In this document: positions 58,741-64,000 of the stretch, one piece after another | How positions within the stretch are numbered: the stretch's first letter is position 1 | How the letters are laid out: every line of letters begins with the position of its first letter | Source: Dastarcus helophoroides | Lineage: Eukaryota > Arthropoda > Insecta > Coleoptera > Bothrideridae | Reading direction: 5' to 3' | NCBI GenBank assembly: GCA_028583605.1 | Contig: CM053337.1 | Location: forward strand, 25,468,162 to 25,532,161 | Length of the DNA stretch: 64,000 nt | Position numbers and translations under genes: made by a program | The notes under the pieces: generated by a model | Database searches by the model: none | What the model saw: only the letters and a program-made list of their open reading frames with translations | What the model was told of the DNA's origin: nothing

Positions 58741-59205
58741 AAAAAGAAAAATAAAACATTTTCAACTTGAATGAGTATTCGTTTAGCTTCTGAAGAGGGA
58801 ACAGGTGTGTTTAACGTCTCTTATCACAAATAAAAGTGATAAAGATATCATATTCAGCTAGTGATATCCAGTGGCCTTGGTAAAATCTGTGTAGTTATTG
58901 CCCGACCCAAAAAATAAATTCTTTACTGAGACGAAATAAAAAAGAAGACAAATAACAAGTAAACAAAGAAAACAGAAAATCCAGTAGCTCCCAGCAATGG
59001 ACTTGATGCAAATGAATCGAGAATTATTTCAAGAAAACTATGTAAGTTGTCAAAATAATCAGCAGTTATACAATGCATGAAAAGATGCTGAGATTTAAAA
59101 AAATAGATTTTGTGGTTTAATGCAGCAACGTATGGAAAATCTACAAAAAAATCACGATGAAATGTGTTCAAAATATACAGTTACGAAAAAAACTGAGTAG
59201 TAAAA

Positions 59206-60095
59206 TTGAAACTAATGTATTTGAATATCAAACCGTCGAAGAAGAACTCGTTGAAGAAACTGGGTGGATACGACAAAAAAAATTGTAAAAAAAGTAAAAA
59301 AAGAAAAATGAATACTTCTCTTATACCAACACAACCTTACCGCAATGTCTCAAAAACAGTAGAAAAAGTAAAGAAAATGTTTAAACCATCTCCAATAATT
59401 GTGAATGGGATTAAAAAGTTTTATGACTTTTATGCCCTAGTAAAAGATGCAAGTCAGAACTTTCAAATTAAAGTGAATAACGATAAAAGTATAAAAATCA
59501 AAGTGGAAAGGGAAAAAGGCTATTTAGTTCTTAGGAGGATCCTGAATGAACGAAGATATAAATGGCATTCTTACAAAAATAAACAAAACAGATCAATTAA
59601 AGTAATGGCCTACAAACTACGCCACTTCTGTCATCCTGGAGACCTAGTTGAGGACTTAAATAGGCAAGGACCTAAGATCATTGCAGCGATTCCAAAATTA
59701 AATTACAAAAAGTAATAACCGTTGAATATATTTATGCTTGAATTTCAACATGATGAAAGTAATGAGAGAAGCTATGGATTAAAAGAAATTATGGGTATAT
59801 GCATATAAATAGTTCCGCTTAAAAAATCCAAACCAATAACACAATGTAAGCGATGCCGGTCATATGGACACACACAGAGATACTGCGTAAAAGAACCACG
59901 ATGTTTTAGGTGCATCGATAAACACCTAACGATAAACTGCGATAAGCCAAAAGACGATAAACCAAAATGCGTACACTGGGGCAAAAGACTTCCTGCTAAC
60001 TACGGAGGATGTCTAGTAGCCATGGAAATGCAGGAAATTAAAAATAAAACAATGCAAAAGCAAAATTTGCCAAAACAGCCCGATCGACTAATATA
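59206..60095 (+). pseudogene. LINE ORF1 (Jockey-type Gag) with zinc knuckles
   Basis: An open frame of 169 codons at 59,206-59,715 includes PSPIIVNGIKKFYDF, IKVEREKGYLVLRRILNERR and VMAYKLRHFCHPGDLVEDLN, the RNA-binding fold typical of Jockey Gag proteins. After a stop and frameshift, knuckles follow: CKRCRSYGHTQRYC (59,845-59,886), a CX2CX4HX4C motif; CFRCIDKHLTINC (59,902-59,940), with spacing CX2CX3HX4C; and a damaged third, CVHWGKRLPANYGGC. Gag proteins of this group package the element RNA. An ORF upstream from about 58,996 (MDLMQMNRELFQENY) may be its original N-terminus, now broken by stops. Confidence 0.75.
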
Positions 60096-60317
60096 AAAAA
60101 AGACTAAAATCAGAGATACTACAGGTTTTCCATCCAAACCATTTAGCCATGTCCTAGCTGGCAGTAATGAAAAAAGAGAAAACATCAAGCAAGATACATC
60201 CACTAACAACACTTTTTAACAAATACTGAAAAAGTAGAACAAAGCGGATGTGAACGTATCACTAAGAACGACTATAATAGTAAAGGAGCTATGCCTAAAA
60301 AAATAATAATAATGAAT

Positions 60318-62877
60318 AATAACCTAGGCATAATGGAATAGGATGCTAATGGATTGCTGCAACATCAACAAGAGCTTCAAGAAGTCCTAAATATGCACAA
60401 CATAGACAAAGGTCTTATCTCAGCGACCCATTTCACTAATGAGTCCTTTAGAATATTTAAGAGATATAAAGTGTACCACACCATTCATCCCCAAAATGCA
60501 GCCAGGAGAGGTAATGCAGTGATAATAAGAGAACAAATTATGCATCATCGAGAGATGGGTCTCAGGACTAAAGAATTTCAACAACTTCAATAATGATCAA
60601 AACCAAAGTTCATGATGTCATAGTCACATCCCTATATTGTTCCCCAAAACACGCCACGCAAAAGGAGCAGCACGTCGACTTCTTCAATACCCAAGGTCCT
60701 AGATTCATCATTGGAGGTGATTTCAATGCTAAGGACATTCATTGTGGATCTAGGCTAACCACAGGAAAAAGCAAAAAATGCTGGAAGCAATGAGACACTT
60801 TAAACGTGGGGCACATCCAACTGGAAAGTTAACTTATTGGCCCACAGATAGAATTAAAATTGACCTAATAGATTTCTATAGGGTACAAAATATTTCAACA
60901 AACTACATTCAGATGGATATGAACTCAGATCACTATTATTCCCTTAACTCCTAGCAATACTGTTATTTAAAACGCCATGAAATTAAAAAACAGCCGAACA
61001 GATTGGCAAAGCTTTAAATTGGATCTTGAGAGTGTTATTAATCTAAATGTACCATTAAAAACAACTGAACAGTTGGCTGAGGAAGTAAAAATGCTTGTTA
61101 CCCTTATTCAGCAAGCACCTTAGAGTAATACTTTTTCCATCATTCAGGGGACAAAGGAAAAAAAAATATTCCAAAGAAGTAGGATACATGATCTCAGAAA
61201 AATGAAAACCCAAGAGGAAATGGCATCACTCCAGAGCTCTAGCAGATAAAACAATACTCAATTATACCACTCAGAAATTAAAAAGAGAAAAAGAAAGAAT
61301 AAAAAATGAATCCATTAGTAAATACTTAAATGAACTGTCAAGTGGCAAAAGCACTGACTACTTCGTTTGGAAAGATGTTAAAAAATTAAAAAGGGCGACA
61401 TTGCAGAAAATACTGATCAGAAATGTAGATGAAAGTTGGGCAATATTCAGAAAGACGATAGGTTTTGCAGAACATATTGAAAATACCTTCCATCCAAACG
61501 AAGAAGAAGAATTGCCAAACTGGTACTCACCTGACAAACTTGACATTGCACTAACTTCCCCGAAGAAAATAGAATACGAAACAAAAACCAACATAGATCT
61601 TAAGAAAGCTCCTTGCTTTAATTTAATTATCGGTGAAGTGTTAAAAAAACTCCCAAGGAAAGCTATAATAAAAATTTCACTTTTTTTTAATGCCTCATTT
61701 AGACTAAGGTATGTCCCTAGAATTTGGAAAGCAGCTGAAGTCATCCTGATTCATAAGCCAGGCAAAACACCTCATGATGTTTCATCGTATAGACCAATAT
61801 CTCTACTGCCTATACTAGCGAAACTATTTGAAAAAATATATTTGAAAAGGCTGAAACCTATTATTGAAGAGAAAAACCTAAAACCAAGTCATCAGTTTGA
61901 CTTTAGAGAGAACCACTTAACAATAAACCAGGTACATAAAATTACAGTTGTGATTGAAAAGACATTAGGATACAAAGAAGTTTGTTTAGCTATTCTTTTT
62001 GATGTTGCAAGCCTTTGATAAAGTGTGGTATGATGGGTTAAAATATAACCACAAAATTACGCAGTAATATTAAAATCCTATATTTCGGACAGTGCCTTCA
62101 GAGTAAAACCAAAAGAAGCATACACTGAACTAAAGGAAATTGGAGGAGTGCCACAAGAAAGTGTCTTAGGACCTATCCTGAACCTGACCTACACTAGTGA
62201 TATACCATACTCAGAACAAGACACTATAGCTACATTTGCAAAAGATACCGCTATTCTAGCGGTAGAAAAAAGCCAGGAAGAAACCGCAAATAAACTGAAA
62301 ACTGCAGTTAATCAAATAAATAATTGGACCAAAAAATAGCATATTAAATTAAACAAATCCAAATCTGTACACATTAATTTCACAAACAAAAAAACCATCA
62401 AACAGCAATTAACATAAATAATGCACGGATTCCTTATGTGAATGCAGCTGGAAGGTCCATATTAAAAAGAGAAAGGAAGAGCTTGAGATAAGATATAGGA
62501 AAATATACTGGTTACTTGGTAGGCGTTCCAGCCTGTTAACATATAACAAAGTACTTTTGTGTAAACAAATCCTCAAACCAGCGTGGACTTATGGTTTGCA
62601 GCTCTGGGGATTTACCAGCAAAAGTAATATTCTAATCATCCAGAGATTTCAGAGAAAAGTATTGAGAAACATTGTTAATGCACCTTGGTACATCAGAAAT
62701 AGTGATCTTTACCAAGACCTTTGGGTGAACACCGTTGACCAAACTATTACTAAACTTGCAAGGAGTTACAAACAACGGCTCTATCAACACATGGATGTCG
62801 AGGCGATCCAGCTTCTTGATAACACCAATATGACAAGAAAACTCAAGAGAGTGAAGCCTTTGGAGCTAGCAAAGTGA
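60318..62877 (+). pseudogene. LINE ORF2 (endonuclease and reverse transcriptase), broken
   Basis: Endonuclease: LQEVLNMHNIDKGLISATHF (the catalytic Glu of SETHF is Ala), YKVYHTIHPQNAARRGNAVI, FIIGGDFNAKD (His of NAKH changed) and MNSDHYYSL. Reverse transcriptase: WKAAEVILIHKPGKTPHDVS and YRPISLLPILAKLFEKI, then after a frameshift GGVPQESVLGPILN and ATFAKDTAIL at about 62,229-62,258, where the F-A-D-D box is F-A-K-D. C-terminal part: KPAWTYGLQLWG, IQRFQRKVLRNIVNAPWYIR and NSDLYQDL. Several stops and frameshifts lie between the parts. Motifs and order match Jockey-clade LINEs of insects. Confidence 0.85.
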
Positions 62878-63109
62878 CTGTCTTGTTGCGTTGATGAAAA
62901 AGCAGAGCTTGTGCGGTTTTGTGTTACACGCTAGTTTAAGTTATATAGGCCATAAGGTATACTAGTGAGTAGGACTTCAGTTTTAAAATTTTAAGCATAG
63001 TTAAGTTAGGCTAAAACATAATTATTTATTGACCATATCTTTTGATCAGCAATATTATTAAATACCTTCCGGGGTATTTCTTAAATAAGATAGTTAAACT
63101 TGAATTAAC

Positions 63110-63640
63110 AAAAATTCTAAAAAAAAACTTCGTAATTTCTAAAGTCAAAATCTTTTAAAAAAAGAACAAACATTTAGGCTAAGTATTGCAAGTTTTAAGT
63201 GAAAATTTTTTGAAAAGCTTTGCAATTTCATGTTTCCATTTATAAGTTTGACCTTACTATCAAAATTTCGGCATTTAATATTAGAACACCAAATTTTTTC
63301 TTGAAATATTGACCTTAAAATTTAAAAAGGTATCAACGAAATTCTTAGAAAAACAGCTCTATTTTAACAGCGACGATTTAGAAAATTTAAAAAATTAAAT
63401 GCACTCGAAAAAGTTTTAAAAATATTGACATTTTAAGAGAAACTCAGCTTAGAAAAAAATCCAGTTTCAAGATTAAAAAGGTCGAATTCTAAAACTTTAC
63501 TTCAGGATTTCCGCACAAAATTTCAGGATCAAAGTCCAAATTTTGAGAAAAAAAAATAAACAATCCTAGAAAGAAAAGACGAAATTTTGACTTCTAAACT
63601 CAAAGCGTGGTCGAAATTTTGAAAAGAAAAACGATAGTTA
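63110..63640. repeat. degenerate AAAATTTTGA-type array (A-rich) near the right end of the hAT-like element
   Basis: Opposite strand bias to the 55-58 kb part of the same element. Confidence 0.55.
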
Positions 63641-63722
63641 AAAAATCTGTTAGTGGGTTGCGAAGGGAGTCATAAAAAAGCTTGACCATGACAAAAGGAG
63701 TTTGGGAAACGCTGATGTAAGG

Positions 63723-63818
63723 TATAGGACAAAAAAAAATAAAACAGATTTTAATTTATTGCGACCAAACTTTCTGCTAAAAACCTAATGTATTATGTAT
63801 GATGATATTGTGACAAAA
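63723..63818 (+). repeat. dispersed repeat D, copy 3 (right part)
   Basis: AACAGATTTTAATTTATTGC against AATAGATTTTAATATACTGC at 20,310. It then runs into the LTR at 63,819. Confidence 0.6.
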
Positions 63819-64000
63819 TGTAGTTATAAAATTTGTATTAGTGTTGTGTAAGAAATTCCCTAGAAACATTTGATAATGGGAAGAGGCCGCGAGAATGAAT
63901 CATACGGCAGATAAGCGCTCTAGATATTTCCGCTTATCTGTACGAAGTATTTGAGAAAAAAACTATTTATATGTGTTTGGAGTGAAAACGCATTTTCTTC
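63819..64000 (+). mobile_element. start of a second LTR, cut by the window end
   Basis: TGTAGTTATAAAATTTGTAT, GATAATGGGAAGAGGCCGC and GAATGAATCATACGGCAG are collinear with 49,627-49,810 in the same orientation. It could begin a complete retrotransposon beyond the window. Confidence 0.65.

Larger units (their letters stand above)
58760..63110 (+). mobile_element. degenerate Jockey-clade LINE, nearly full length
   Basis: Approximate limits: a 5' leader from about 58,760, ORF1, ORF2 and a 3' region of about 230 bases after the last stop at 62,877. The order Gag with CCHC knuckles, endonuclease, reverse transcriptase fits Jockey. Numerous stops and frameshifts and lost catalytic residues show it cannot move. 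It lies inside the 8.8-kb hAT-like element, so it inserted after that element or moved with it. Confidence 0.8.
54921..63714. mobile_element. 8.8-kb hAT-like element containing array, palindrome C and a LINE
   Basis: The left end CAAGGTTTTCCGAATAGTGG and the opposite-strand right end CAGCGTTTCCCAAACTCC share the hAT terminal pattern (CAGGGTTTCCCAAAC). The exact 8-bp duplication ATGTAAGG lies at 54,913-54,920 and 63,715-63,722. Repeat D is split precisely between the two flanks. GTGGGTCGC-type subterminal sequence occurs near both ends. Without element C and the LINE the body is about 3.2 kb of array with no transposase frame, close in size and make-up to the element at 20,602-23,740. Confidence 0.8.

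Noticed and set aside
61358..61744. 128-codon minus-strand frame
   Set aside because: Antisense shadow of the LINE reverse transcriptase.
1..64000. CRISPR arrays, prokaryotic operons or integrated viral genomes
   Set aside because: No regular direct repeats with unique spacers and no prokaryotic or viral genes. All recognisable proteins are transposon or host homeobox.

Overview
The window looks like an insect genome and is possibly from a beetle. It is very AT-rich, non-coding over most of its length, and full of transposable-element remains typical of arthropods: mariner, hAT, Jockey-like LINEs, long-TIR MITEs and an LTR element. The order is an inference, because only one host gene fragment is available to judge from. 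That fragment is an exon of the retinal homeobox gene Rx on the minus strand (35,347-35,627). It carries the first 46 homeodomain residues and ends at a clean splice donor. I did not find the WFQNRRAKWRR exon at lower coordinates, so most of the window probably lies inside or around large Rx introns.

Layout. 1-14 kb: small hairpin retroposons (family A), a dispersed repeat B, a dead mariner, two long-TIR DNA elements (5,749-6,676 and 9,349-10,762) and a repeat D. 14-19 kb: a T-rich degenerate array with a tandem duplication. 19-20 kb: a tRNA-like sequence and a GC-richer island. 20.6-23.7 kb: an hAT-like element with an 8-bp target duplication, packed with AAAATTTCGAC-type array and inserted in a D copy. 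24-34 kb: more array, a TIR-complete mariner, and a transposon that keeps only the first codons of a DUF4817-like protein. 35-42 kb: the Rx exon, then arrays holding another hAT-like element. 43-50 kb: two LINE fragments, three dead mariners and an LTR with a nested MITE. 50-54 kb: arrays and a minisatellite. 54.9-63.7 kb: an 8.8-kb hAT-like element with an 8-bp duplication. It has swallowed a 1.25-kb near-perfect palindrome and a degenerate Jockey-clade LINE. The window ends inside a second LTR.

The most interesting content is a two-member class of palindromic retroposons. Both members are long hairpins with a short one-sided tail and 7-15-bp target duplications, which fit retrotransposition rather than cut-and-paste. 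Each arm carries a hammerhead ribozyme motif. In element C (56,460-57,714) the motif is a complete canonical type I hammerhead, present twice in opposite orientation. In the 13 copies of family A it is a hammerhead-like motif with one extra base and a GUU site. Hammerheads are known from Penelope-like elements and retrozymes; I do not know this palindromic arrangement as a described family.

A second theme is that roughly a third of the window (about 23 kb by my block estimates) is a degenerate, strand-asymmetric TTCGAC/AAAATTT array. In at least three places the array forms the body of hAT-like elements with no coding sequence, so these elements may be how the array spreads. The non-repeat, GC-richer islands (about 12.0-12.4, 14.1-14.45, 19.6-20.1, 26.4-27.0, 42.4-42.9 and 47.9-48.3 kb) are the best candidates for regulatory DNA of Rx.
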